From contig JAMJFZ010000069.1 in assembly GCA_026225945.1 (NCBI GenBank), forward strand, positions 62,001-126,000: a DNA stretch of 64,000 nt, given 5' to 3'. Position numbers and translations under genes: made by a program. A model generated the notes under the pieces. It worked only from the letters and a program-made list of their open reading frames with translations, did not search any database and was not told the origin of the DNA. The stretch is from Cricetomys ansorgei (taxonomy: Eukaryota > Chordata > Mammalia > Rodentia > Nesomyidae). Of the stretch, positions 36,365-47,940 are shown piece after piece; position 1 is the first letter of the stretch; the number at the start of each line of letters is the position of its first letter.

Positions 36365-36595
36365 CAGGGGTGTAGGCTCTGGAGAGATGGCTCTGCAGTT
36401 AAGAGCAAGTGCTGCTCTAGCAGAAGACCTGGGTTTGCTACCCAGCACCCACATGGTAGCTCAGAATTATCTGTAACTCCAGTTTCAGGGAATCATTGTC
36501 CTCTTCTGTGCTCCTCGGGCACCAGACACACATGTAGTACAAACATGCAGGCAAACACTGGAGCACTTAGGAGAAAGGATTCTTCAAAATACAAA
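36365..36595 (+). repeat. B2-type SINE, sense
   Basis: Reads CTGGAGAGATGGCTCTGCAG, TTAAGAGCAAGTGCTGCTCTAGCAGA and CCCAGCACCCACATGGTAGC, diagnostic of a B2-type tRNA-derived SINE. Not present at the end of the V block in U2, where a B4-type SINE follows instead. Confidence 0.8.
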
Positions 36596-36679
36596 AAGAA
36601 CCACAATGTGTAGTTTATTATCTCCCTGGATCTTTAATATATATTATTTACAAAGTATATATTATTAATATATGTAATA

Positions 36680-37345
36680 TAATTAAGTTTTGAGAATTTT
36701 AAACATGCACACAATGTATTTTGATGATATTCAATCCCCTTATAGCTCCTCCCAGATCTCCTCCCCATCTGCCCACTGCCTCCCAAATTAATGATCTTCT
36801 GTGAATTGGTTTAGTAATTTAATTGGTGCTGCCTGTGTCCTCATGGGTGTACACCTTCCACTGGAATTGGCCAGGATCAATCCACCAAGGGCCAAATCCT
36901 TCAAACTGACTTTCCGTCCCCCAGAAGCCATCAGCCATCCATAGATCCTCAGATAGGGGTGGAGGTCTGTGAATCTCTGTCTCCTCCATGCTTGAATGAT
37001 GACTGACTTACTCTGGTGAGGGTCTTATGCTGGCATCCATGGCTGCTGCCAGTTCAAAGTGCCGTGGTCCTGTTATGTCCAGAAGAGACATTTACTACTT
37101 GCTCTGGTCTTCCCTGGCCTCAGCGCTTACAAGCTCTCCATTTCCTCTTCTGCGATGGTGCCCATGTCTTGGGGAGAATGGCAGTGTAGGTGTCCCATCT
37201 GTGGCTGAGCTGTCTGCTGATACTTGATCTCAGACCAGTGAATTTGTAGAAAAACTGCTGCCCTCTGCACACAGAAACTTTTCTGCTGAGGTCTGAGAAT
37301 TGCCATCTGTGTCTCCCCAGTTCTTACTTTATGAAACATCTACTC
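36680..37345. repeat. Probable LINE-1 (Lx-type) 3' fragment
   Basis: The stretch with AATTGGTGCTGCCTGTGTCCTC, CATCAGCCATCCATAGATCC and TCCTGTTATGTCCAGAAGA resembles the 3' untranslated region of old rodent L1 (Lx) elements as I remember it. No ORF2 sequence is present. Orientation was not determined. Confidence 0.45.
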
Positions 37346-37980
37346 TTTTGGGGAGTAGCAAATGATAAAGAGATTAGAAGAACCCATATACATGTTCAGT
37401 TTAAAACAGCTCGTTAAAACATATTTTTATTTGTAAACAACTCCCCTGTTATGCTGTTTAATTCCATTTTGTAGGGGGACACTTGGAATCTTTATGTTAA
37501 TAAAAACTTTTTTATTTAACTGACTAGTGACTAGAGGTTCGAGTTCCCTCCCCAGCTGTGGTAGAGTTGCTTACCAGTTGGAATTGGACTGCTTGTTGCA
37601 GGTGGCTCTAATTTGGTTTGGTACAGCCATTATGGCACCTGTAGCTTGTCTTTGGGATTGCATGCCACATGGGTTTAAGGGAACTTTTGGCTTAGGGCAT
37701 ACAAGGTCTGAAGCCCTGAGAGTTGATGTAGGTATTGGTTGGTGGTTCATTGGTTGTGTTGCTGTTGTTAGTTATTGTGAGAACAAAGGTTGGGGAAATT
37801 TGAGCTTAGGAGAGCCTACAAAGAGGCTGTGGAGATTTCTACCTTTCTCTCTTTCTGTATTAATGCTGCTTTTAAAGGGGTGAAGATTTCTATCCTTCCT
37901 TTCTCGTTCCCTAAATTGAGGGTGAAAGATTGTAGTGGACTGGTACAACGTTTTTTGTTTGGCTATTTTTTAAAGACAGG
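37346..37980. other. Unit boundary U3/U4, nothing recognised
   Basis: GT-rich plus-strand DNA with a 118-codon frame (37527-37883) that has no recognisable domain. It contains hydrophobic runs from T-rich codons and is not shared with the other units. Possibly further L1 or ERV sequence; no support for a gene. Confidence 0.3.
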
Positions 37981-39020
37981 TATATGGTTTATTTTAATGT
38001 AAGTAAAAAAGTTAGCAGATTCAAAATAGGCAGAGGGGAACAACAGAGTCAGACAACTGAGAAGATTTACTTGCTGGCCCTGCACCCATGCTACATAGCC
38101 AGAACTTGGAGATCTTAGTGGGTTCTGATTGCTCTTTCACAGGCAAAGAGAATCCTCTGAGCCTTCAGGGCATTTTGCATTCTTAGGATCTGTGAAAAGC
38201 ATGTGGGTTTGACAAATGCACCCATTACAGGTTTCTGCTTTGTCTCACTGGGCAGCTTTGCACATGCAAGATATCTGGCAATCTTCTGAGAATAGGACTG
38301 TGTTGGGCTTGTGGGCACAGGGCGCTTTCTCTAAGAGCTGTTTTATTTAAATTCTGCATGGTGGGCCTTGACAGAAGCAAGCCCACTTCATTCTGATGGC
38401 TTCTACATCCTCTGACAAGGCAGGATAAATGGCTGTGGACTGGAGTCAGGGAAGGGGAGGCCTGCTTTATATAGGGATAGAAGCTGTAGGCAGATTGTGT
38501 GCTGTTTGGCATTGGTTTTTCCCTCTTAATTGTCAAAAGAGCCTTAGCAGGAGGCTCTGACAGGTATCTCCATTTGAATAAGAGAATCAAGGCTTAAGGT
38601 GGTGGAGTACTGAGGTTAGACCCAACTAGACTGACCTGAAAACCTGTTCTTTTGTGTGTTTACACGTCTCTGTGTGTGCCCATATATGTGCATGTGTGTG
38701 TAGGCCATAAATGAAGCTCAGGTATCATTCCTAAGGATACCAACTAACTTGCTTTTGAAGACAGAGTCTCTCATTGGCCTGGAGCTTGCTAATACTATTA
38801 GACTGGCTGGTCAGAGAGCTCCAGGGATCCATCTGCTTCTGTTTCCCCAACTCTAGGATCATGAACATGTGTGTGCTTTGTGTATGTGGATTCTGAGGTT
38901 TGAATATAGGTCATCATACTTGCATGGTAAACGTTTCATGGGCTGAGCCCTCTCCCCAGGCCAAAAGGCTGTACTTTTAGCATGGACACTTTCTATCTGT
39001 CTCATTTCAAATAAAGAGAA
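37981..39020. repeat. T block of unit U4 (3' flank of sPLA2 pseudogene)
   Basis: Parallel to 12500-13200, 27310-28290 and 48180-49210. An antisense B4-type SINE lies at about 38725-38965. It ends just past the poly(A) signal of the U4 sPLA2 pseudogene. Confidence 0.55.
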
Positions 39021-39042
39021 CACAGGTTTGTTGATGTATTCT

Positions 39043-39048
39043 TTTATT
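39043..39048 (-). terminator. Poly(A) signal AATAAA of the U4 sPLA2 pseudogene
   Basis: AATAAA on the minus strand about 210 bases past the stop codon, at the same position as the signal of the U5 copy. Confidence 0.6.
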
Positions 39049-39258
39049 TTTACTTCAAAGCAGGAAGTTGGATGGGAAGGGGAAGGTGGAGGAGGGGAAA
39101 TCTGTAGGTCCAGGGTAGTGGAGTAGTGGGATGGGAAAGATCAGTCTGACTCACCAGACTTTGGGTGAAGACAGATGGGAACCCACCTTGCATCTAGGGT
39201 AGTTTTTTTTTTTCCTCTGGGACCTTGTTTGGGCTAGGGAGAGGTGTTACAGAAGACT

Positions 39259-41463
39259 TCAGCACCCAGTTGACTTCACAGTGCAAAGCATTTCAGGATA
39301 TCCCAAATACAGTGTATTGTAGGTATTCAGGTTCCGGGCAAAGCAATCAGCTGCGACTTTATTACACTCACGTGGCTCTTCCTGACTGGAGTTCTGGTTA
39401 GCTGAAATGAGGTGACAGTAGACACTGAGATGATGGTTGTCCATAGCCTTGGCTTCCTTTGCTGAGACAATGGCTAGGGCTGGCTGGGAAGGTGGAGCCC
39501 CATCTGACTGAGACACAGCAGCTAAGCATGGCATTCACACAGAGTTTCACCTAGCTTTCTAGATGTCTTCTCATGTAGCTGAGGCTGGCCCCGAACTCTC
39601 CATGTAGCTTTGATGACCTTGAACTGCTCATCCTTCTGGCTCTACATCCTGAACTCTGGGATTCCAGGAATGCTAAATCATGCCTGATTTATACAGTGCT
39701 GGTATTGGAACTTAGTCCCTAATGTATGCAAGGCTATCCCTCTGACAACTGAGTTGTGTCTCTGGCCCCACCTTCTTGATAACAGATCTGCTTGTGTAAA
39801 GAGGCCCCAGCCTCAGATGCCTCAGGATGGATGGACTTAGTGAAAGCCAGTGTGGGCCACACTTTCTCCTTGGCCATGACTTGTCTTAAGGTAGAATGCA
39901 GCTGAATTGTGATTAAAGTGCCAAAAGAGGAACAGGGGCTTCTGGGAAGTGTTCACTTCCCTGCTCCAAAGAGTCTTAGAGGTGGAAGCCACCTGTCAGT
40001 CAGAGCCCAGGGCTCCAGGAGCTGTAGTATGTCTTTCAGTACAAGCACAGATGTTGGCAGCATGCTGGAGCCCAGAACAGGGCTGATCCTGCGCCTTGGA
40101 GTTGCCCAGACCTGGCCCACATGTCTCTAGATTCCTCAGTAGGATAGATCTTTCCAACCTGACTGTCTGTTTTACTGCAAGAGTCACTCACCTGCAGGCA
40201 GCAAGGGTCATTGGCTCCCCTCCCTCCTGCCCCTCCTACCACTCCAGAGTGTGTCCTTTTTTTGCATTAGAGGTAAAGGTTCCCTGTGACTGTCACTCAC
40301 ATAAACCTCAAGACATTGGCCAGGAGGAACATGGCTTGACCTAGTCCCTTCCTGCTCAGTCGCATCCTCACACTGGGTAGCTGAGAGTGGCCCATGGTCC
40401 TTTTTGTCCCGTTGGCCATGCTGTGGCCCGCTTGGGGGATGGCCTCACCTTCCTCTCCACCATCTGCTTCACTGACTCTCTGAGGCTTTTAGGACTCAGC
40501 TTAGATGCCCCTGCTTGCAGAATCTGCCTCACTCCTCATGCTCTGTGAAGGCCTTTTCTGCCTCCCCATTGGAGTCTTCCCCAGCCTTTCAGGCTTCCTG
40601 CTTAACTCTGAGGTTACTAAAGCAGGGATGAATTTTCCTTCGGCACCAGCAAGGTGTCCAGCATATGTGTGCTCAACCAACACAGGAGGGATCTTGCTGG
40701 CATATTGGGGTTTTCTTACCAGCGCAGGTGATTTCGACCCCTGGGTAGGTGAAACTGTAGGGCAGAGTATACACAGCACATCCACGTTCCTTCAGATTTG
40801 GTAGCAACATTTGTGGGCAAGGCAGCACCTGTTTAGGGGGACACATCTTATAGAGGCTGCCTCCTCAGAAGTCTAGATTCCTGGTGCCCATCATTTCCCT
40901 TGATCGTTGACCCTGAACAGAGACTCAAGGACTTTGGAAAGGTCCAGAGAGGAGTTCCCAATGTACTTACTACTTTGCAAGTAGCAGTAGTAGCATCCAC
41001 TGTGACACTGAGTTATTGGTTGCCAGCTCTGTTCTAGTACAGTCCCAGCCAGAGTAAGCAGAGAGTAGGGAGAGTTGGGGTGACCTCACTGGTCTGTTCC
41101 ATCCTTGGGGGATCCTGTGCCATCCAGGCCACAGTAGCAACCATAGAATGTATAGTAGGGGAAGGTACTCTTTCCTGTCTTAATTGGGACCATGCGCCCA
41201 AAATCCAGAAGACTCTCCTGGACCTGTATTGAGCCTCAAAGTAAATGGAGAAAAGGCAGGTGAAGGGCCCTGAATGCTGTGCCCTTCTTCAGCATGGCAT
41301 CTCTCGGCTTCCTTCCTCCTACTGAGAGGGGACTGGGGCAATGGGAAGGAAAGCTGGGGGATGGGGTGCCTCCCTTTTCAGGTTACCCCACATCACACTG
41401 AGTTCAGAGTCAATGCTTACCAAAGTCCCGAATCACAACTGCTAGCAACAGGAGGACCTTCAA
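39259..41463 (-). pseudogene. Lys49-type group IIA-like sPLA2 pseudogene (U4)
   Basis: Four coding exons align one-to-one with the U5 gene: 41463-41421, 41234-41090, 40828-40720 and 39401-39259, all with GT-AG sites. The signal peptide region is recognisable but its ATG is TTG. Exon 2 keeps a near-normal calcium loop (YGCYCGLDGTG, with Gly32 replaced by Asp). Exon 3 encodes CCLAHKCCY: His48 kept, Asp49 replaced by Lys. One base is missing at about 40795-40800 (exon 109 nt versus 110), which puts a TGA in frame. In exon 4 Cys91 is Ser, Cys96 is Arg and Asp99 is Asn. The donor of the non-coding first exon is also lost (GG at 42217-42218). It cannot make a normal enzyme. An antisense B4/B1-type SINE sits in intron 3 (39540-39780). 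Confidence 0.9.
39540..39780 (-). repeat. B4/B1-type SINE in intron 3 of the U4 pseudogene
   Basis: Antisense SINE with TGTAGCTTTGATGACCTTGAAC, CCTGAACTCTGGGATTCCAG and a GAGTTGTGTCTCTGGCCCC end. The same insertion is at 49745-49985 in the U5 gene, so it predates the U4/U5 split. Confidence 0.65.
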
Positions 41464-42059
41464 GCTGTGTGCTCTTAGAGGGATGAATGCAGATGGAGCA
41501 GCCTGGGCATCCCCTCCAGGATGTCTCAGCCTCTGCCCTGGTCCTGCTCTGCTGTCCAGGTAGCAACCCTGGAGCACAGCCATGCTCTTACATGAGACTA
41601 AGCCATAGCATGCAGAGTGCACACAGTAGCTTCTCAGGGTGAATCATGCATGTCACCTCCTGTTCTTCCTGGCTCTGTGGACTGGTTTTTTATACAGGAA
41701 TAATGCCGTAATGGCCACCCTTTGGGTTTACCAGAGACGTACAACCCGTTCATTGCTCCTGAGACACATGATTCATTCCACAGAATTTGGAGTCTTAGAA
41801 GGTCGGAGGGAATGTCTCCCTTCACTGGTTACTCCACCTACATGCTCACGTAGGTCAAGGCTTAAGCATTCCTCCCATGGATTCTGATCCCCAAGTTCTC
41901 CTCCCCAACTGAAACTGCACCTTCTCTTTACCAGCATTTCTGAATCCATGTAGATTACATGTATGCACACATGCTCTTGAATTCTCCTTCAGCACCCTGA
42001 CAAATTCATACAACACACTTGCCTAAAAATACTGTTTTGTACATGTTTACCTGATGGAG

Positions 42060-42170
42060 TTCACATCCATGACCATGTCCACCATATGCACACACAAGCA
42101 TACACACACACACACATACACACATGCTTACACACATGCACACACACATGCATACAAACCTGTGTACATG
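42060..42170 (+). repeat. CA-rich microsatellite upstream of U4 exon 1
   Basis: Degenerate (CA)n with ACACATGC/ACACATAC variants, on the intron side of the non-coding first exon. The U5 counterpart (52270-52335) is a cleaner ACACATGCAT iteration. Confidence 0.7.
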
Positions 42171-42216
42171 TACAGCCACTCAAAGGTAGACAACAGACAG
42201 GTGTTTCTTAGCATTT

Positions 42217-42530
42217 CCCTCTCAGATGATGCCACAGTTTCTTCTTCAATGGCCTGTTGTGTTTTGCCTGAGCTCCAACTGCCTTTAAATAGCTATTCCT
42301 TCATAAGGTTTGGAGGTTGGTGAAGAACAGGTGTGGGGAGGTAGGCATGGACAAATAGTGGGCTCACAGATGGGCATACTCAGCACCCTGGGTAATCACC
42401 CTTTTCTCCCTTCTCCCTCATCAGGTGGCAGGACAGCACTGAGGGCTGGGAATTACCATGGGTTATCACCAAATACATTTCAGCTGATTTTGAAACCACT
42501 CTCTGCTCCTGAGAAACAGGGCTCAACTCC
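42217..42530 (-). pseudogene. Promoter and non-coding exon 1 of the U4 sPLA2 pseudogene
   Basis: A TATTTAAA element (42284-42291) is kept. The CCAAT box present in U5 reads ACAAA here (about 42350-42354), and the splice donor after the GAAGAAGAAAC-containing exon is GG instead of GT. Together these suggest transcription or processing is impaired. Inferred by comparison with U5. Confidence 0.6.
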
Positions 42531-42999
42531 TGACTGGGGGTATTTCCATAATCCAATCTGGGTGTGACCAGCTGTCACCTCCCAGCAGCTTCTTCCAAGG
42601 GTGGCTGAGGACTGTGTACAGAGGGGGGGATGAGAGTGTTTGCAGAGAATGTTCCTTCCCCCTGGTAAATTGTGAGATATGCAAAGAGGAAAGTGATGTT
42701 GGTTCCCTACGTTTTGTCCATTTCATCCATCAGTCGTTCATTCTTCCAGAAGGTGCATGCTAAATCTCTGTGACTTTCCAAGGCTGAACAAACTTCTGGG
42801 GACCTGAGGAGGATGATAAGGGAGTGCTGTGCCTCCCCAACCCTCCCACTGCCCACCCCACAACCTTCAGTCCCCTCCAGCTCGGGAAGGATTGAATGCT
42901 GCAGATTCTCTAACCCACAACAGATTCCATATTCTCTTTCTCCTCTTCAGTCTCCTCCTCTCATCCTATATGATTTTCTTCTCTGTGTGTTCATGTATC

Positions 43000-43310
43000 T
43001 TGGGTGCTCCTGTGTGCGCAGGTGCATATATGTGCAGGTGCATATGCATGTGTGTGTGCGTGCATGAGGAGGGTAGAGGCCAACCTTGTGGATTATTCTT
43101 CAGGAGCTGCCTGCTTTGCTTTTGGCTTCTCATTGAGCTGGACTTCACAGAGTAAGCTAAGCTGGCTGCCCAGTGAATCCCAAGGATCCAGCCATCTTCA
43201 GCTCCCCAGGACTGGGATTACTAATGTGAGCTGTCACACTGGGTTTTTTCATATGATTTCTTGGGACTGCAAAGCAAGCGCCTTACTGACTTAGCCAACT
43301 TACCAGTAAT
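43000..43310 (-). repeat. B4-type SINE, uninterrupted (empty site for X)
   Basis: Antisense B4-type SINE running through CTTACTGACTTAGCCAACTTACCAG without a break. In U1 and U5 the same SINE is split by the X element at the CTGACT hexamer (43286-43291 here). Confidence 0.65.
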
Positions 43311-45712
43311 ATGAATGTAAGAATCCAGCAGCTGTCCTCAATTTTCTCACCAGACTGCTGCCTCCACTGTATCCCTAGTCCTTATTTGTTAGACAGTGGG
43401 CCTCCTAATCTTTCCTGGGTCCATGACAGCTCTGTTCTCCAGTCTTCAGAGATACAGTGACTGGAGTTGTATTACTAAAGTAAACTTCTTTTTGCCCTGT
43501 CCTCCAACCTGTCCAGATACCTGTGCTTCAGACATCCCTACAATAGAGGCTGTGGGGTGCCCATCTATTCCTCACTCTTTCCAGCCTATGGCACATGAGT
43601 AAAATAGACCAGCCTCAGACATGAGAATCCCTTCAGAGGGTCACTTCCAGGCCGGAAGTAACGCAAACCAGATATAACGTGTGCATTTACCTGTTCCTCT
43701 TGGATGATCATAAAGGTGGAAACAAGTCTTCTTGGACACTGTGCCATGGAATGGAGGGCAGTTCTTCTGGAACATTCTGCTACCTCAGAGGACCAAGAGT
43801 GAGTCAGAAGTGAAGTATTTTTATTTAAGCTATTGATAAATAAGATTGGTAGTCAGTGCAGCATTGTGTAATTTATACTTGAATGCGGATGCCCTCCTGA
43901 AAATTCAAATTTACTTTATGAAAATGCAGATGTTTTTCCCAATATATTAAAAGTTGAATGGTGTTTCCCTTCCATGACCTCACTTTGTGTTCAAGTCTTA
44001 GAACCGTTGAATATGAACTTATTCAGAAATTGGTTATTGCAGATAATAATATTTAAGATGATATCATTAGGGCCCTGATCTTATCTGACTTGTTATCTAT
44101 CACAAAGGGAAAATGTGGGTTCAGAGAGTTTTTCACAGGGTGACATTTCTACTACCCAAGACGCCCAAGAGGCCAGCAATGTACAGAAGGCAGGAGAGTC
44201 CTGGACAGACTCTGCCTCAACCCTCACAAGACCAAAACATCTGTCCACCTCTGATCTCTGCCTCAGAGCCTTGAGCCAATCAATTTCTGCTACTTATGTC
44301 TGCAGTGAGTGGTGTGGGGTTGGAGTCAGCATTCCATGAAGTGTAGCCTGAGGAGTCTCCTTTCCCTCTTTAGAGCCTTGCGCTGACTCACATAAAGGTG
44401 GGTTGTTGGTTTTTCCCAGGAAAGCTTCTCAGGACAAGCTGTCATGAAGCAGAGCTCAATAAAGATTCTTAAAGCAAAGACATTAAGTACAGAGCCAACC
44501 CCAAGTGTTGGTAGGGGCTTCTCCTGGGAGAAGCACACCTTCTTCCCATGGTTCTCTGATTTCCATCACTCAGTGTAATTCACAGCAAGTTGGGAGGTTA
44601 AAGAACTTCCGTTTATAAACAAAATTGTAATGTGGATTTTATGAAGGGTGTCAATCATTAGGAAGGAGAAGTGCTAAAAATCATGGTTAGAAATTGTTTT
44701 GGCCCTAAGTAGACATGGCTTAGCTTGTCTCTTAATGTTGTTTCATTTGAGATGTTTTTATGGAAACAACCCGATCTCTGCAGGTGACTCTGGCTTTATC
44801 AGCAGTGTGTGGTCCTTCCGCATTCGCTGCAGGCAGAAAAGACAAACCAACCAGCTCTCAGAATGCAGTGTTTTTTTCTCTCCCCCCTCATGGCACCCCT
44901 AGTTTTGTTTTTTTTTCATCCCCCTTTAACCTACTCATTTATGGGGAGCTTTGCTGTTAATTAGAATACATGGTGAAGTAGGGCAGCCCCCAAAGTTCTT
45001 GGTAAATTCCTGCATGCCTCTCAGCTTAGGGTCCCCCCCAGAACATCTGGTGTGAAGCCTACATCAAGGTTCAGGGAGATCTCATGCCCTTCAGAGATCT
45101 CATCCCTTTCAGAGATCTCCTCTCCTGGACTGGAGCATCCCCCTTTGTTTTAACCTCCGGAGCATGGACTGTGTGGCAGGCAGAAGCTGAATCCCCACCA
45201 TACATCATGGGCCCCAGGTCCAGCCTTTAGAACTGGATAAATACTGAGGACCTGGTGACACCAGGCAATTCTTCCTTTCTCCATTTCTCATTACTTCAGA
45301 GTTTTGTCCTCAGGATTCTGGCCACTTGATTACGTTCCTTTCACCAGTGTCTAACCTAAGCACTAGGACATCCTTGAACAAGACAAGATGTCTGCTCACA
45401 TGGTTCTCAATGCTGATGGAGGGAGATGAAGACCAAGGTGTGTTTTCAGATGTATAGACTCAAAAATCCTCAACAGCATCCTCACAAACTAGATGTAACA
45501 GTAGGTAGATTAAGAAGGAAACACCCAGGTTCAAGTGGGATTCATCCCCAGAATGCAAGGAGAGCTTGATACTTGCAAATTGATGAAGAATATATCGTGT
45601 GTCAACCATAGGAGAAGCAAAAGCCATCTGGCCATCTCAATAGATGTAGACTGTAAATTATCAGATGAAATCTATTTTGATAATAAAAAACTCACAGCAA
45701 ATTAGATATACA

Positions 45713-45732
45713 AAGAATATTCGAATATTCTT
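45713..45732. other. Perfect 20-bp palindrome
   Basis: AAGAATATTCGAATATTCTT is its own reverse complement. The U3 paralogue at about 29430-29445 has only one half, so the palindrome arose in U4, probably by duplication of GAATATTC. No regulatory role can be shown. Confidence 0.7.
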
Positions 45733-45971
45733 CAAAATCTAAAGACTATGTGTATAAAAAAGCCCTTAATCAGTGTCCTGACTGAAACCATTTTTTTTTT
45801 TTTTTTTTTTTTAGAAAATACACGGATTTGCTACTAATAATGAGGCAAGATAGAAAAAAATTGAGGAAGAGGGAAAGGAAAAGGAAACCCTTCATCCTGA
45901 GAGCAGAGTCAGGAAGCTCCGTGCACTCCTGATAAAATCAGAATGGCCCGCACAGATGGTAGGCATTTTTC

Positions 45972-46122
45972 TCCTTTTTATTTTTTTTCCACATAGAGTT
46001 TTTCTTCTGTAACTCCTGCTATCCTACAACTCACTCTGTAGACCAGGCTGGCCTTGAACTCACAGCGATCCACCTGCTTCTGCCTCCTGAGAGCTGGAAT
46101 TTAGTCCTGTGCCCAGAGCCCT
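45972..46122 (-). repeat. B1 SINE, antisense
   Basis: CTCTGTAGACCAGGCTGGCC and CTTGAACTCACAGCGATCCA follow a diverged 5' part; same locus as the B1s at 21783 and 29714. Confidence 0.75.
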
Positions 46123-46794
46123 TCTTGTGTTTTTCTAATCAAGTGAAGAGTAAAGATATTAAGTAAGCGAAGTAAACGGTGACTACTCAGGGCTCAAGGG
46201 ACCTCTGATCCTGAACCAAACAGCAGAGATTTTACGTAAACTAAGGAAACAGTGCCTACTAGGGTTCAAAGGACTTCTGATCCTGAATGCAGCACTTCTT
46301 GTTCCTGACAACTCCCTCATAAATCCACTCTATCACTTTGTTTATGAAAAGAAACTCTCTAACCTTGCAGCTTGATGTGAATGACATTCTCTGAGTGATG
46401 GGAATTAGAAGCCTGGGGATCATACATGCACCCATTGCCAAGACAAGGAGTGACTCTCCCTAGAGAAACCCCAAACCATACTTGAGTATCCTTCATGGTT
46501 CCCCTGGGCACCTCTATGTGCTTGAAATCTATGTCAGAAGTTCTTTTTAATGAACTCCAACTCTACATCATCCTGCAAGTTTTTCCCCATGGTGTAGCCA
46601 GGAATATGGTTTTCCTTGAGAGGAAGTCACTGAGGGAATGGGATGCCTTGAGCTGCAAGCTGCTCCATGGAACCACTCATTTAATATGGCTACAAATGTG
46701 TTAGTGTGCCAGGAGGCAAAAGGTGGTGCTCTGCCATTCCCAGTGAGCAAGCTAGGCTGCCATCCCTAGTGCAAGAGATAAATAATGGTGAAAA

Positions 46795-46997
46795 GCAGGG
46801 AGGGAGTAAGAGGGGAGCGAGAAAGGGAGGGAGAGAGGGAGGAAGGGAGGGGGAGAGGGAGAGATGGAGGGAGAGAAGGAGAGTGAGGTAGAGAGTTAGG
46901 AAGGGAGAGAGAAGAAGGGAGGGAGGGAGATGGAGGAAGAGAGGAAGATGGAAAAAGGAGAGAGAGAGAGAGGAAGATAGAAAGAGAGAGAGAGAAT
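46795..46997 (+). repeat. Polypurine (GGA/GA) tract, about 200 bp
   Basis: Nearly pure purine plus strand with GGGAGG and GAGAGA modules; paralogue of 30455-30635. Confidence 0.8.
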
Positions 46998-47469
46998 ATT
47001 AAGGACTCAGATATCCCCTTCCATAGCAGACTCCAGTGCCCTCCTCTTTGACAACTACCTCCTGAGTCTCCATCCCTGCTCAGTATGCCTCAGGCCTCAG
47101 GCTATGGACCAAGCCTTTGTTGTAAGGCTTTCAAGGGACAGTTACATAAACCACAAACCAGCTAACCAACCTCCTTCACTGCCTCCACAGTTTTGTCCAT
47201 TTTAGAATGCTAAGAGTTTCATGATGTTGGAGCCACACAGTCTGTCATAACCTGCTTAGGTCCTTCTGGCCTAGACAGCTTTGGGTCCTTGTTTCTTCCC
47301 ACCTGAAGTTCTGGTTTCATTTTCTATTTTAGTGAAGACTGCCACTGGAATTTTGATGGGATTGCACTGATATCTTTGTTCGTGTTAAGTCTGGAGTTTC
47401 TTCAGTTGATTTCTGTTTCCTGAATGATCTATGTATGGATGAAAGCAGGATATTAATGGTCCCACTAGG

Positions 47470-47940
47470 ATTGAATCTGGATTCATCTCTCTCTATACAC
47501 AGCAGTGCGACAGTTCAGTGCATGTATATTGCCAAGTTTTTTCTCTGTTACTGTATAAAACACTGACAAAAAGCAACTCAAGGAGGAGAGGGTTTATTTG
47601 GCTTACAGTTACAGTCCATCACTGAGGGAAGCCAGACTAAGAACTCAGATCTGGAACCTAGAGACAAGAACAGAAGCAGAGACCATGGAGAAATGCTGCT
47701 TACTGGCTTGCTCTCTATGGCTTGCTCAGGTGGTGTTCTTATATAACCAAAACTGCCTATCCATTGTGGCATCACCAACAGTGAGCTATGGGCTTCCTAT
47801 ATCAGCCATTCATCATGAAAATGCCCCCACAGACTTGCTCACAGGCCAGTCTGATATAGGCAATTCCTCAAAGGAGATTCCTTGTTTCCAGCTATGTCAT
47901 GGACTAGTAGAAGGCTTTGATATTTCCCTCTGAGCCTCAC
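47470..47940. repeat. Abundant rodent interspersed repeat
   Basis: Contains AAAACACTGACAAAAAGCAACTC, GGAGAAATGCTGCTTACTGG and GCTTGCTCTCTATGGCTTGC, a very common rodent repeat whose family name I do not assign. Partial copies start at about 22050 and 31150. Confidence 0.6.

Larger units (their letters stand above)
43311..47470. repeat. R block of unit U4 (non-coding)
   Basis: Fullest copy of the R block. It includes an antisense B1 (45972-46122), a T run (45788-45812), a perfect 20-bp palindrome (45713-45732) and a polypurine tract (about 46795-46997). The paralogue of the 4176-3679 frame is shortened here (44538-44326). No gene recognised. Confidence 0.5.

Noticed and set aside
37527..37883. 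118-codon plus-strand frame with hydrophobic stretches
   Set aside because: No family resemblance, no paralogue in the other units, and composition explained by T/G-rich DNA.
41410..41622. Alternative upstream ATG giving the U4 sPLA2 a start
   Set aside because: The in-frame upstream ATG would add about 55 residues without a usable N-terminal signal, and exon 3 is frameshifted anyway.
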